Source of the DNA: Lithodes maja
Lineage: Eukaryota > Arthropoda > Malacostraca > Decapoda > Lithodidae
DNA length: 64,000 nt
Assembly: GCA_037953745.1 (NCBI GenBank)
Contig: JBAKBP010000691.1
Span: 124,001 to 188,000 of the forward strand
Direction: 5' to 3'
The notes below the pieces were generated by a model. It had not been told where the DNA came from. It saw only the letters and a list, made by a program, of their open reading frames with translations, and did not search any database. Positions 56,901 to 61,985 of this stretch are shown in pieces. The position numbers were made by a program, and so were the translations under genes. The stretch's first letter is position 1. The number at the start of each line of letters is the position of its first letter.

Positions 56901-59900
56901 CACAGAGAATGTTGTTACAGTCTCACGTCCAAAATGGCAGCTTTCCAGGCGGCCCTGTCAAGGGCTGCCTCTGTTGTCAAGTTCTTTATTTTTAGATCGG
57001 ACCGGAGTATCCGAGCCCACGTCATTCTAGGTTCACCTCTACGTGCAGCTATTACTATAGGTAATACAAATTTAATAACTATAATAATACTTGACAAGAT
57101 ATATAAAAGTGACATTTATCAACTTAAAAGGTAAAGTGAGTGCGAGCCCCTTACCAGTCTGAGGTAGACAAAGAAGCAGGAATACTGTCCAGCCTCGGGC
57201 AGGTAGGAGAGGAACACGGACACACTGATCAGCAGCACATTGCGGTCCTTGCCAACCTTCCACAGAGCCTATAACAATAGATACAGAAAGTGGAAATTAT
57301 ACAGTATAATGCAAGAGTACATACATACTTGTACATACATACATACCGTACATAAAATTTTAAGACTGAGTGTTCCACACATAAGTGCAGTTTCAGTTTC
57401 TTGTCCTAATGGCGACGTTCCAGGCAACCCTGTTAAGGGCTGCTTCACTTGTCAAGTTCTTGGATTTGAGATCGGCACGTATAGTCCGATCCCAGGTCTT
57501 CCTCGGTCCACCCCTTGGTGCAGCTCCCTCCACAATCACAGACCTGCATTTTTTCACCCAATTTTGTTCATCCATTCTCTCCACATGTCCATACCATCCC
57601 AGTCTACTTGTACACATCACCTCGCTAATACTCTTTATACCTAAACGTCTCCTCAGCTCAACATTTGTTATTCTATCCTGTAGTATACTGTATACTGTAC
57701 ATGTACATTAAGTTTAAATGAACAGTACAGTAATGCACTCAAATAAAGATTTATCAGAGCTTAACACACTTATTAAATATAGAATTCTATATTCTCATAC
57801 TTCTACAACTAATATGGTTGTCACATGAAAAAATACAACTACCGGTACTGTACAGTAATAAACATTTTAGCCGAATGACCAGGCCGGGCTTCGAACCAGG
57901 GCCTATACATTGTTTGACTGCAAGAGGTCTTACCGGTACTTAATTGAAAACATATACAGTCAGATAGAAGGACTAAAGGAAGATAAAACAAAACTCTGGT
58001 ACTGTACTCTGAGCCAGACCTATGAGAGTTCCGTATGGAGCTCAATGGTCTGGTTAATCTGCTCTACATAACTAACTAACTAACTGTACTCTGAAAATTA
58101 GTTACTGTATGATTAAAACTAATATACAGTACAGTATATTGTGAATTAGTAACTGTTAACCAATATGTACATTAAAACTAAAACAAAAAGTACAATTTAT
58201 GGCAGAATACTATGATAAAATATAAGCCTAATTAGATCACTAAAATAAAAGTACAATTTATGGCAGAATACTATGTTAAAATATAAGCCTAATTAGATCA
58301 TTCATTAAGGATAAACAAAAACAAAGGACTAGAGAGAGATAGAGTAAATATATAATACTTTCATAACACTACTAAATAATGAAAAACTTTAAACATGGAA
58401 GAACCGAAATAACCCCAAAGTTCTCCAACTCACAGATAAAGGATCTACCTGCTCCCAAGAGCTGTATGCACTCTACAGTAGCCTTTTAAGGGGGGATGGA
58501 CCGGTTTTGTGGACCACTTTCTTCCTCATGTTTAGCCCCATTAGTTTTCAGATGTTAAGATGTTTGCCCCATTAGTTTGTCGATTATAAGACCTTTCGCC
58601 CCATTTCTTTGTCAGTATTTAGACCTTTTGTGCTATTTAGGTGTCGATTTTTTCCCTGGCGAACGATAGTGAGCCTGTACTGTTGGAAAAACCGGCCTTT
58701 GGCTGGGAAATTTTGCTACTGAAAAATGTACAAATTAATCTAGAAGGGGGATCTAATGGATGTTTTTTTAAATTTGATGGAGGTCTAGGGAGGAAACTAG
58801 AAAAATAATGAATACTGTACATGCTAAAATCACCCAAAAAGTGAAAAGGTAAAATTAAGATATACAGGAGGGAATATTATACAGAACACAAGTACCGGTA
58901 TAATGTATATATCAGTGAAAGAGTGTGTGAAGATGTTTTTTTTTTTTTTTTCCATTGGCATATATTTTATGCTGTTTTGGGCCACCGTGGGTACACAAGG
59001 CTGAAATAATAAGAATAGAAGTCTTTCATAATGCTATAGACAACATTTAGAAGAAATATATGAAATAAGAGGTAAATACAGTGGTCCCTCGCGTTCAGCG
59101 GATTTCAGCTTGGCAAAACACAGTATTGGCGATAGGTTGGATATGGTACCAGAATCCGAATTTGGCGCTTCAAATACACTTTTGGCGAGAATGCTGACGT
59201 CACGGAATGGCGTCGGCCCAGAATGCGCCGCCCGCAAGCTAGTCTCACCAGGCCTAACTCTAAATAATTCATGGTAAATAAAATCTGTTATCTATTGTCT
59301 TTTCTATTGCTGTTAATGTTTCATGTAGGCTACAGTAGAGCGCCGTATTGAGAGTTACTCTTAGGCCGAGGCTAGGCTATAGATAGGCTTAGGCCTACTC
59401 ACAAAACCCTAACTGAGCTGCTTGGATAGCGAGAATATCCCAGGTATATTTCATAAACGTATATTAACAGAGTAATCTTGACCAAACCGATTTGTGAACC
59501 TCATATCTCTTGTGTTTTGCTTTGTTTATTGTGCCGAACAGTCTGCGACACACAAACACACACACGCTCATCAGCTGACTCAGGGGCCCAATCGATAAAT
59601 ATAATTAATCAAAGAAGTGACCACGGATCCAAAACCAATTTCATTATTTTGCTCAATCGAAAAGCAGTTGGTATAGAAAATTCTAGTCTTCACCATTCAC
59701 AAGGTTAAAGTGATTTATGCCTCCTGATATATATCTAAGCTAGGTTAGACCATTTCTTGGTCTGGCTAGCTAGTGACTTAGCAACTTGTTGCTAAGGTTA
59801 TGTGGTTATTCCTTATCAATAAGACTATTCACAAGATAACAATGAATTCTGCTGCCTGATATACATCTAACCTAGGTTAGGTCAATTCTTTGTGGAGATA

Positions 59901-60318
59901 TATAGGCTAGGCCTATGTCTTCTAGCAAAAACAGAGTAAGCAGACGGCGCCGAGTGTGTCAGTGATCGACGATGCGCATGGCGGGCGGTTTGAAAAGGCT
60001 CAAAAGGGTGAACTCGGGCCTCGTCAAAGACTAATGGATAATTTTCCCATTTAAAGTACTATTCGCGTTTGGCGAAATTCACTTTTGGCGATGGTTTGGC
60101 TAGACTAATGAATTCGCTAAATGAGAGGGACCACTGTACTGTAATGTACTGTAACTCACAGTAAAGGGGTCTGCCTGTTCCCATGAGATGTGTGCACTCC
60201 AAGATGAAGACAGGCGCAGCTTCTCCGGGAGTGACTCTGGCACCGCTACTAATATGAAAAATACGTCTAGTATCGCTATCGCCGTCGCTAACCCCACCAC
60301 TAAGTCATCGCTGTGTAC
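38747..60318 (-). CDS. MFSD14/HIAT1-like major facilitator transporter, six exons (C-terminal half)
   Basis: Joined exons give 874 coding bases (about 291 residues) with continuous frame. They carry MFSD14/HIAT1 hallmarks: AVPESLPEKLR, ISWEQADPF, LSYLPEAGQYS, LMWYGFGS, WMMWAAG, GIITGMRGLC and PGPPFVFGALL. MFSD14 proteins have about 490 residues and 12 membrane segments; the part seen covers about segments 6-12. They are membrane transporters of the major facilitator superfamily with poorly defined substrates. The N-terminal half must lie right of 60318, and nothing resembling it is visible before the window end. All introns start GT and end AG. The largest intron (12.2 kb) is filled with transposons. 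The gene symbol is left blank because MFSD14A and MFSD14B paralogues cannot be separated here. Confidence 0.93.
39525..39732 (-). repeat. Repeat family Z, copy 3
   Basis: Best preserved copy: minus-strand ggcacataccccataactgg, gtggccgactcgagacag, ttcttagggtccggaatc and tcgtctagttggtgaatttt. Confidence 0.7.
39880..40703. mobile_element. Degenerate pogo/Tigger-type MITE
   Basis: Left end caataatctctcaattatcc with gtcgtatagaggcc and right end gacggatatttgattgaggg (inverted ccctcaatcaaatatccgtc) are inverted and share the tccgtc core. The terms gacggataatgc and gacggattatg also recur inside. No ORF. Boundaries are approximate. Confidence 0.5.
40929..43252 (-). mobile_element. piggyBac-like element with internally deleted transposase
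   Basis: TTAA at 40929-40932 and 43249-43252; ends ttaaccctccaaccccggct and, inverted, ttaacccttcgaccccggg. The right ~90 bp match MITE P1. The element lies in the 38925-43563 intron of the MFSD14-like gene, in the same direction. It holds one long ORF on the minus strand and about 750 bp of non-coding 3' sequence. Confidence 0.88.
41677..43047 (-). CDS. piggyBac-derived ORF: acidic N-terminus fused to C-terminal Cys-rich zinc finger, catalytic core absent
   Basis: The frame is open for 496 codons from 43167. I prefer the Met at 43045-43047 (MDTSPKSYS), since the upstream 40 codons extend toward the terminal repeat. From this Met (456 residues) the order is a Ser/Asp/Glu-rich N-terminus, Pro-rich linkers, an Asp tract, and a Gly/Arg/Pro block with repeated GRP motifs of AT-hook type (about residues 330-390). 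Last comes a cysteine-rich tail (CHVC, CVEC, LCTIPCF, YH) matching the C-terminal DNA-binding zinc domain of piggyBac transposases. The roughly 350-residue RNase-H-like catalytic domain between these parts in the family is missing. It cannot be a transposase by itself, but might bind piggyBac ends. No stop or frameshift is seen. Confidence 0.75.
   Translation of the reverse strand: MDTSPKSYSLVSDSTLSSTPAHVRRALTQRHVQDALTPGGIEIALRSYERGEGKNSVDELGSDSSESYQSHYSEDFDDLDEIHERYAFFSGFDHDDESDDSEAEREAEVDPPLSSLSTHATQVAPGSRHSSPPPPALPRVEDPPLSAYLPTISPERRHTTREKGKGMKYVKKGATSRRSLFEAPAASTPAAPSHTPPQVSPGSTPPLQPTTEVPDDVFDLASLAAPTDTEPVLSMTRRRPRSPEPLHEDDRALPATPSPPRRPTRRPRIIRSPRDYEGGSEDEGHLTDDSGHDYLGPPSGQDDGSDDNDDDDDFMDIDDPQPRRFAQGRRAPGRPGRRAGRRAGPGRRRAPGRPRVRAAKVRGRAAPALAPQRAVAQPGRPVQDRMQCAQYLNVHKLGYLPLERDGVTISRRRCHVCWNSQVRPRKHKKTTMQCVECQVSLCTIPCFAEYHSKQEY
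43564..43703 (-). CDS. MFSD14-like exon (segment 11)
   Basis: Acceptor catgtgtcag|GAG; two bases complete the Gly codon split from the exon at 55858. It encodes VVQGIITGMRGLCSGLGPAV, FGFIFYLFHVDL and TPDQAENLTHKVSG, ending phase 0 at GGG|gtagtt. The loop after FHVDL is variable in the family. Confidence 0.93.
43778..43990 (+). repeat. Repeat family Z, copy 4
   Basis: Contains ggcacatacccccatagcta, gggtggccgactcgagaca and gagcccgaacaggg, then diverges from the other copies into a different 3' part. Confidence 0.6.
44391..44996 (+). repeat. 5' module of the Tigger, shared (inverted) with LINE copy B 3' region
   Basis: It matches 8607-9226 inverted and ends two bases before the transposase start codon. 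It holds a T run (44493-44515), an acceptor-like ttgttgtttcag near 44833-44844, and the reading LNPGAAGRLLRVPPADCG seen at the C-terminus of LINE ORF2. It probably works as the Tigger 5' UTR/promoter region. Confidence 0.85.
44999..47011 (+). CDS. Tigger transposase (CENP-B/jerky-like, DDE superfamily), 670 aa
   Basis: The enzyme cuts at the element ends and reinserts it at TA. The N-terminus (about residues 1-60: KRKRVNLSVTQKLELL, then KQTVSDIKKKK) is a psq/CENP-B helix-turn-helix. A second Tc5-type DNA-binding domain follows (KWYVQQKSSG, WLWRFRNRHGL). The catalytic acids are seen in YNADETGFYW (about 184), VLLLDNAPAHP (about 303) and VQPMDQGIIAAVKRRY (about 336). The C-terminus carries an acidic linker and nine 10-residue repeats (EPQPGPSGH plus A, S or V), then an Asp/Ser end. 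No stop or frameshift occurs, and length is close to the family norm plus the repeat tail. The start is the first Met after the 5' module. Confidence 0.93.
   Translation: MPPKVLKRKRVNLSVTQKLELLRKLDSGKSVAYICEEYGIKKQTVSDIKKKKAELKSYASTYCVDASASSSGKGVPRKHMKLGKDHRLDAAVMKWYVQQKSSGNLVRGVEILMAATKLAEHLGIVDFKGSDGWLWRFRNRHGLFNVKAHGEAGSADNTSVEPFRLKLNKLIEDEGLALSQVYNADETGFYWRSLPKNTQARKSEETSKGKKLAKERLSALCGANATGTHRLKLAIVDKAKKPRALKDLDMERDLPVHYYNSKNAWFTGAIFLHWFHHSFIPAVRKFQREVLKIPAREIKAVLLLDNAPAHPSEDQLISDDGRIRVMYLPPNTTSLVQPMDQGIIAAVKRRYTRRYLDEVLVVLEDETDIIEDTRGARTIANVKNYHIKSALFNLADSWSDMKISTLSNCWKKLLMDEDNQEFTGFDGFEARDFHRLLRDAGENAVTEDDVRVWLDESEDDPGYEVLSTEQIASQVTVGETVDSSDEEDEIPRRKTKLSTLRTYIDSLIDYSEYSDQPEARGYYGTLRMFRELIIRDQHQGGRQGKISSFFAPRRPAQSTPTTEPQPGPSGHAEPQPGPSGHSEPQPGPSGHVEPQPGPSGHAEPQPGPSGHSEPQPGPSGHVEPQPGPSGHVEPQPGPSGHSEPQPGPSGYKPKPGSRVDPVASSDSDSE
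46685..46950 (+). repeat. 30-bp coding tandem repeat (nine units) in the Tigger transposase
   Basis: Units gagccccagcctggccctag + tggtcacgca encode EPQPGPSGH-A/S/V. The variable last residue runs A,S,V,A,S,V,V,S, pointing to growth by 90-bp triplets. Confidence 0.95.
47234..47301 (+). repeat. 17-bp tandem repeat, four units, in the Tigger 3' UTR
   Basis: attttccagcaacggtc repeated four times just inside the right end. Subterminal arrays like this can bind transposase; not shown here. Confidence 0.85.
47375..47797 (+). repeat. Left arm of a large inverted repeat (outer part)
   Basis: The stretch from ctcaaagtcacgggagaaaa through gaacgaaacagtggtggag to the RTE insertion is matched, inverted, by about 50660-51070. 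The left arm continues after the RTE at 49246-49312 (gagggaaaggggagggag), matched by 50605-50655. The arms total about 470 bp with roughly 95 percent identity by eye. Confidence 0.85.
47798..49245 (+). mobile_element. RTE-like LINE, 5'-truncated copy with target duplication
   Basis: The 10-bp duplication atatacgaga is at 47788-47797 and 49246-49255. The copy starts within the RT and ends ggcgtcaggcaatagatagatag, the same tail as the longer copy at 52304-55176. It interrupts the left arm of the inverted repeat. Confidence 0.9.
47812..49235 (+). pseudogene. RTE-like LINE RT and C-terminal domain, frameshifted
   Basis: The first part has PDDWKTGIIVPLYKGKG, GNHRGICLLSVVGKV, DEQGGFRKGRGCVDQIF, FMDLEKAYDRVDREGLW, GLKQGCVMSPWLF and catalytic LLFADDTVL. 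The frame is lost near 48640 where 5 bp (cagta) are inserted relative to the sister copy. The rest (TYGSEAWTLVERLRPR, NNLRWFGHMERMESERM, GRGRPNMRWKDGV) continues to a stop at 49233-49235. The RT motif set fits the RTE clade. The endonuclease is absent through truncation. Confidence 0.88.
49322..49716. repeat. Inner inverted repeat of a ~230-bp unit
   Basis: The block 49322-49470 (atatatcatatatctcctat, gtgaacaatgagcaccttga, atgtaggtgtaaag) recurs inverted at 49560-49716. It is also a diverged relative of the unit in the outer arms (47640-47790). The region thus holds at least four related units in both directions. Confidence 0.78.
49717..50527 (+). pseudogene. Jockey-like LINE, 3' portion of ORF2
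   Basis: The open frame to 50213 reads LNALRSLAHTKFGHNKETT, YIRSVMEYASPAWASNLAE and NKALKIITGCTATAP, the region after the RT in Jockey-like LINEs. After a frame change, CPGCNTAPHTIKHIIEDC and LWESPIVAMAFLRDSGLFG give the terminal Cys/His motif. The copy is 5'-truncated and lies between the arms of the inverted repeat. An aac/cac repeat tail follows. Confidence 0.83.
50528..50582 (+). repeat. (CAA)n/(CAC)n LINE tail
   Basis: aacaacaacaccaccacc... directly follows the Jockey-like stop region; simple-repeat tails are usual for these LINEs. Confidence 0.85.
50600..51075 (-). repeat. Right arm of the large inverted repeat
   Basis: Contains tttcgttccctagcgggata, ctccgccactgtttcgttcc and ttggaagacagttgccaaac, all inverse to 47375-47797 plus 49246-49312. 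Compared with the left arm it lacks the RTE, so the RTE arrived after the repeat formed. Confidence 0.85.
51170..51300 (+). repeat. ~66-bp direct duplication
   Basis: gggactcgttagccttggtc...ccttataaa and ggggctcgtcagccttggtc...ccttataca are adjacent copies. Confidence 0.75.
51301..51511. other. Unassigned spacer
   Basis: No gene recognised; the minus-strand ORF crossing it belongs to the MITE to the right. Confidence 0.35.
51512..51988 (-). mobile_element. piggyBac-like MITE P3 (TTAA-flanked), inverted relative to P2
   Basis: TTAA at 51512-51515 and 51985-51988. The inverted right end ttaaccctccagccccggct matches the termini of P1, P2 and the 40929 element. The body is P2 read backwards (caagaaggagaggcgtcgct; gtccgacgcatgtaaa). 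Its 151-aa minus ORF has no domain. Confidence 0.85.
51989..52290. other. Spacer, right end belongs to repeat family X
   Basis: The last bases, gtttatttgtagggtagtaa, join the family-X sequence that resumes after the RTE at 55177. Confidence 0.5.
52304..55163 (+). pseudogene. RTE-like LINE endonuclease-RT protein, 5'-truncated and frameshifted
   Basis: The frame enters within the endonuclease (IVWVRMKVGIQTWVIVCVYA, IGDMNGKVGDRKVEG, KSLIDYVCVDERMKK, GGGLSDHYVVV). It passes a basic linker and the RT: KLGKAPGTDGVCGEM, GFRKGRGCVDQIF, FMDLEKAYDRVD, GLKQGCVMSPWLF and catalytic FADDTVL at about 54380. It breaks at about 54523 through loss of 10 bp that the sister copy keeps. The C-terminal 212-codon part runs to 55163. 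The N-terminal tens of residues of the endonuclease are missing. In-frame codons before 52304 belong to the target. Confidence 0.9.
52304..55176 (+). mobile_element. RTE-like LINE, longer copy with 13-bp target duplication
   Basis: The duplication tagtaattgttag is at 52291-52303 and 55177-55189. The insertion split a family-X repeat. The tail is a gata microsatellite. The copy covers part of the endonuclease, the RT and the C-terminal domain (2.87 kb). Over the shared part it differs from 47798-49245 by only a few bases plus two indels. Confidence 0.92.
55177..55640 (+). repeat. Repeat family X, longest plus-strand copy
   Basis: It begins in the RTE target duplication and runs from ggggtcacttgaagcatgct to gcaagttttacattataatt. 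It matches 61500-61985 inverted and 30316/30807 in part. Confidence 0.82.
55641..55781 (-). mobile_element. Tigger-type element, right end only
   Basis: Shares ctgggtgtccccccaattag, tccgaaatagcgagggttta and terminal ctg-TA (55782-55783) with the right end of the Tigger at 47299-47343 in layout. The rest of the element is missing; family X abuts it. Confidence 0.65.
55858..56014 (-). CDS. MFSD14-like exon (segments 9-10)
   Basis: Acceptor attactcag|GTT. It encodes VGLVFEMLQLMWYGFGSKTW and MMWAAGLLASVSSITYPAIS, then AYVSTHTDADKQ. It ends CAGG|gtaacc, phase 1; the Gly codon is completed 12 kb away at 43703. Confidence 0.95.
56015..56409 (-). other. MFSD14-like intron (395 bp)
   Basis: Short intron with GT (56409-56408) and AG (56016-56015). 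It contains only AT-rich sequence with several accctta-type strings. Confidence 0.85.
56410..56535 (-). CDS. MFSD14-like exon (segment 8)
   Basis: Acceptor ttgtccacag|GTG and donor ATG|gtaagg, phase 0 at both ends, 42 codons. It encodes VMGFSAEMVATFIAVVGILS and VVAQTALLSLLMKKLSNKHV. Confidence 0.95.
56925..57056 (-). pseudogene. RTE-like LINE 3' fragment (family R2), diverged
   Basis: The minus strand reads AARRGEPRMTWARILRSDLK and TTEAALDRAAWKAAI, a diverged version of the GGPRKTWDRTI...LNRVAWNA end at 36120-36240. It lies 99 bp from the next exon, within the 618-bp intron. Confidence 0.7.
57155..57268 (-). CDS. MFSD14-like exon (segment 7)
   Basis: Acceptor attgttatag|GCT, donor CTG|gtaagg, 38 codons, phase 0. 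It encodes ALWKVGKDRNVLLISVSVFL and SYLPEAGQYSCFFVYLRL. SYLPEAGQ is a family signature. Confidence 0.95.
57318..57690 (-). pseudogene. RTE-like LINE 3' end (family R2), antisense copy
   Basis: Minus-strand reading SRLGWYGHVERMDEQNWVKK, GAAPRGGPRKTWDRTI and NLTSEAALNRVAWN matches 36000-36250 closely. The tail is catacatacata on the plus strand. It is truncated near 57690. Confidence 0.83.
57720..58495. other. Intron sequence without recognisable gene
   Basis: Contains a direct duplication (agtacaatttatggcagaat at about 58189 and 58250) and a weak antisense tRNA-like B box (gggcttcgaaccagg, about 57890). No ORF of note. Confidence 0.5.
58496..58858 (+). mobile_element. TTAA-type MITE family Y, copy 2
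   Basis: Starts ttaaggggggatggaccgg at TTAA 58496-58499 and follows Y1 closely to cacccaaaaagtgaa. The right end is truncated or decayed (a TTAA at 58855-58858). At 58813-58819 it has TACTGTA where Y1 has TA, the 1-kb foldback element and TA. Confidence 0.75.
59079..60136. mobile_element. 1.06-kb pogo/Tigger-type non-autonomous element (TA duplication)
   Basis: TA at 59077-59078 and 60137-60138; ends cagtggtccctcgcgttcag and, inverted, cagtggtccctctcatttag. Subterminal ttttggcga motifs also mirror each other (59170; 60070-60085). No transposase ORF. The right end lies 22 bp inside the intron from the donor at 60159. Confidence 0.83.
60160..60318 (-). CDS. MFSD14-like exon (segment 6; most 5' exon found)
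   Basis: Acceptor tttttacttgcag|GTA, donor ACT|gtgagt, 53 codons, phase 0. It encodes VHSDDLVVGLATAIAILDVF, FILVAVPESLPEKLRLSSSW and SAHISWEQADPFT. The acceptor shows at least one more exon upstream. Confidence 0.95.
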
Positions 60319-60449
60319 CTGCAAGTAAAAATATCAAGTGTTAAACATAATTATACAGATGGACTTATAAGGTTTGGACAAATAGTATAATGTAAAACTC
60401 ATTATTCATGCACTCACTCATTCTCCATGCACTCGATGTTACCTGCTCT

Positions 60450-60527
60450 CTTTGATAAGTTAATTTGACTTTATATTGTCTTTGTCCCAGTTTTGGTTTG
60501 TTTAGTTTGCAAGTTTTAAATTTTTAT
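60450..60527 (+). repeat. Repeat family X, short fragment
   Basis: taatttgactttatattgtc and gttttggtttgtttagtttg match the 30550-30600 part of family X. Confidence 0.65.
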
Positions 60528-60529
60528 TT

Positions 60530-60850
60530 GCATGCACTTACCCATTCTTCATGCACTTACCCAGTCTTCATGCACTTACCCAGTCTTCATGCACTTACTC
60601 ATTCTTCATGCACTTACTTATTCTTCATGCAGTGCATGAAGGATGAGTAAGTGCATGTAAAATGAGAGCAGGTAACATGAGTGCATGGAGAATAAATGAG
60701 TGCATGAAGTATGAGTAATTGCATGAAGAATGAGTAAGTGTGGTCATGATGAATGAGTGTGCAAGAAGAAAGAGTGCATGAAGAACAAGTGCATGAATAA
60801 TGAAAGTAAATGAATGAATGAGTGTATGGAGAATGAGTAAATGAATAATG
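60530..60850. repeat. 19-bp minisatellite with an inversion in the middle
   Basis: Five units of catgcacttacccattctt type (60530-60630) meet, head to head at tcttcatgcagtgcatgaag, an array of the inverse unit (gtgcatgaagaatgagtaa type) that degrades toward 60850. The whole would fold into a long imperfect hairpin. Confidence 0.88.
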
Positions 60851-61265
60851 AACTTATATAATTATATTGTCATATGCTTGCTATAATGTTCCTATATCGA
60901 TTTTGAAAGCATTGCAGACAGAGTCATTACTTAGTTTTATACTGTAAACAAAATAATAAAAAAAGGGATCCATTTGTTTGAGAGGGTGGACTATCCAAGA
61001 TGGCCGCCGGTGGCCTCAAACTCAGTCATGACAGCCTTTCTATGTTGTTTTAGTTCAGTGGTACAACCACTTTGGGGCTCAAAACTATATTTAAATTCTA
61101 ACCTAACCTATCTATAAAATGATAACCCAATACAATGGATATATAGTGCCTTACAATATAGCCTGCAGCAAACAACTACACTCTCTCACAGCCCACCACC
61201 GCGGTATTGGTCCAGGGTCTTCGATGGTAAGTTGGTTGGCACTATGTATAGAATGTATGGTCATC
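60851..61265. other. Stretch without recognisable gene
   Basis: No gene seen; small ORFs have no motif. Confidence 0.4.
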
Positions 61266-61267
61266 CA

Positions 61268-61312
61268 ACAATCTATCTATCTATTGCCAGACGTCTTGAT
61301 CCCCAAGAGGAC
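61268..61312 (-). mobile_element. RTE-like LINE tail remnant
   Basis: atctatctatctattgccag and cttgatccccaagagg are the inverted end of the RTE copies (ggggatcacggcgtcaggca + tagatagatag). Only the last ~45 bp are present. Confidence 0.6.
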
Positions 61313-61499
61313 CATGAATTTTCTCCAACATGTGTGTACTGTATAGTGTGTGAGGTGCATGTGGAGTGTTATCATACTATTGGAATGGTTGTGAATGTGA
61401 ATGTAGTCTGTAACCAATGTAATCAGCTTGATCATCCTGATAACTTCCTAGTATTCACAATGTAAATGTGACACTGGTCTACTGCACCTCTGATGTCTG

Positions 61500-61985
61500 C
61501 CATTAAAATGTAAAACTTGCAAACTAAACAAATCAAAACTTGGACAAAGACAATATAAAGGCAAAATAACTTATCAAAATCGCTATGTGGAAACAACGCT
61601 TACTAAAATAAAATTAATGAAATAAAATAACCCAATCTACCACATAGGGTGTACATTACTACATGAGCAAGTTAATCTGCTTCCCCAAGCAAACTAATCG
61701 CACACATAACGCACTATCGTCACGTTCAAGGAATTAGTCAATTTGGGAAGTCCGGGACGTTCTGGTAAATCTTACTAAACTCTGCATGAATAAAAAAACT
61801 ACAATTAGTGTCAAAATGTTCTATTAAAATCAAATTTGCAACCTGACAAGACATTAACAATAGTACAAAATACAAATAGCACTCACTAACGATAGTGCTA
61901 TCGGGTAGGTACCTGTAAGCATAGCAAGGCTTAAGTGACCCCTATCAATTACTACCCTACAAGTAACCTACCTTTACCCTTTGAT
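61500..61985 (-). repeat. Repeat family X, minus-strand copy joined to the LINE 3' end
   Basis: Inverted match to 55177-55640 across its full length. On the minus strand it directly follows the end of the Jockey-like LINE (after ggtatcaaagggtaaaggta), so X may be that LINE's 3' UTR. Confidence 0.8.
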
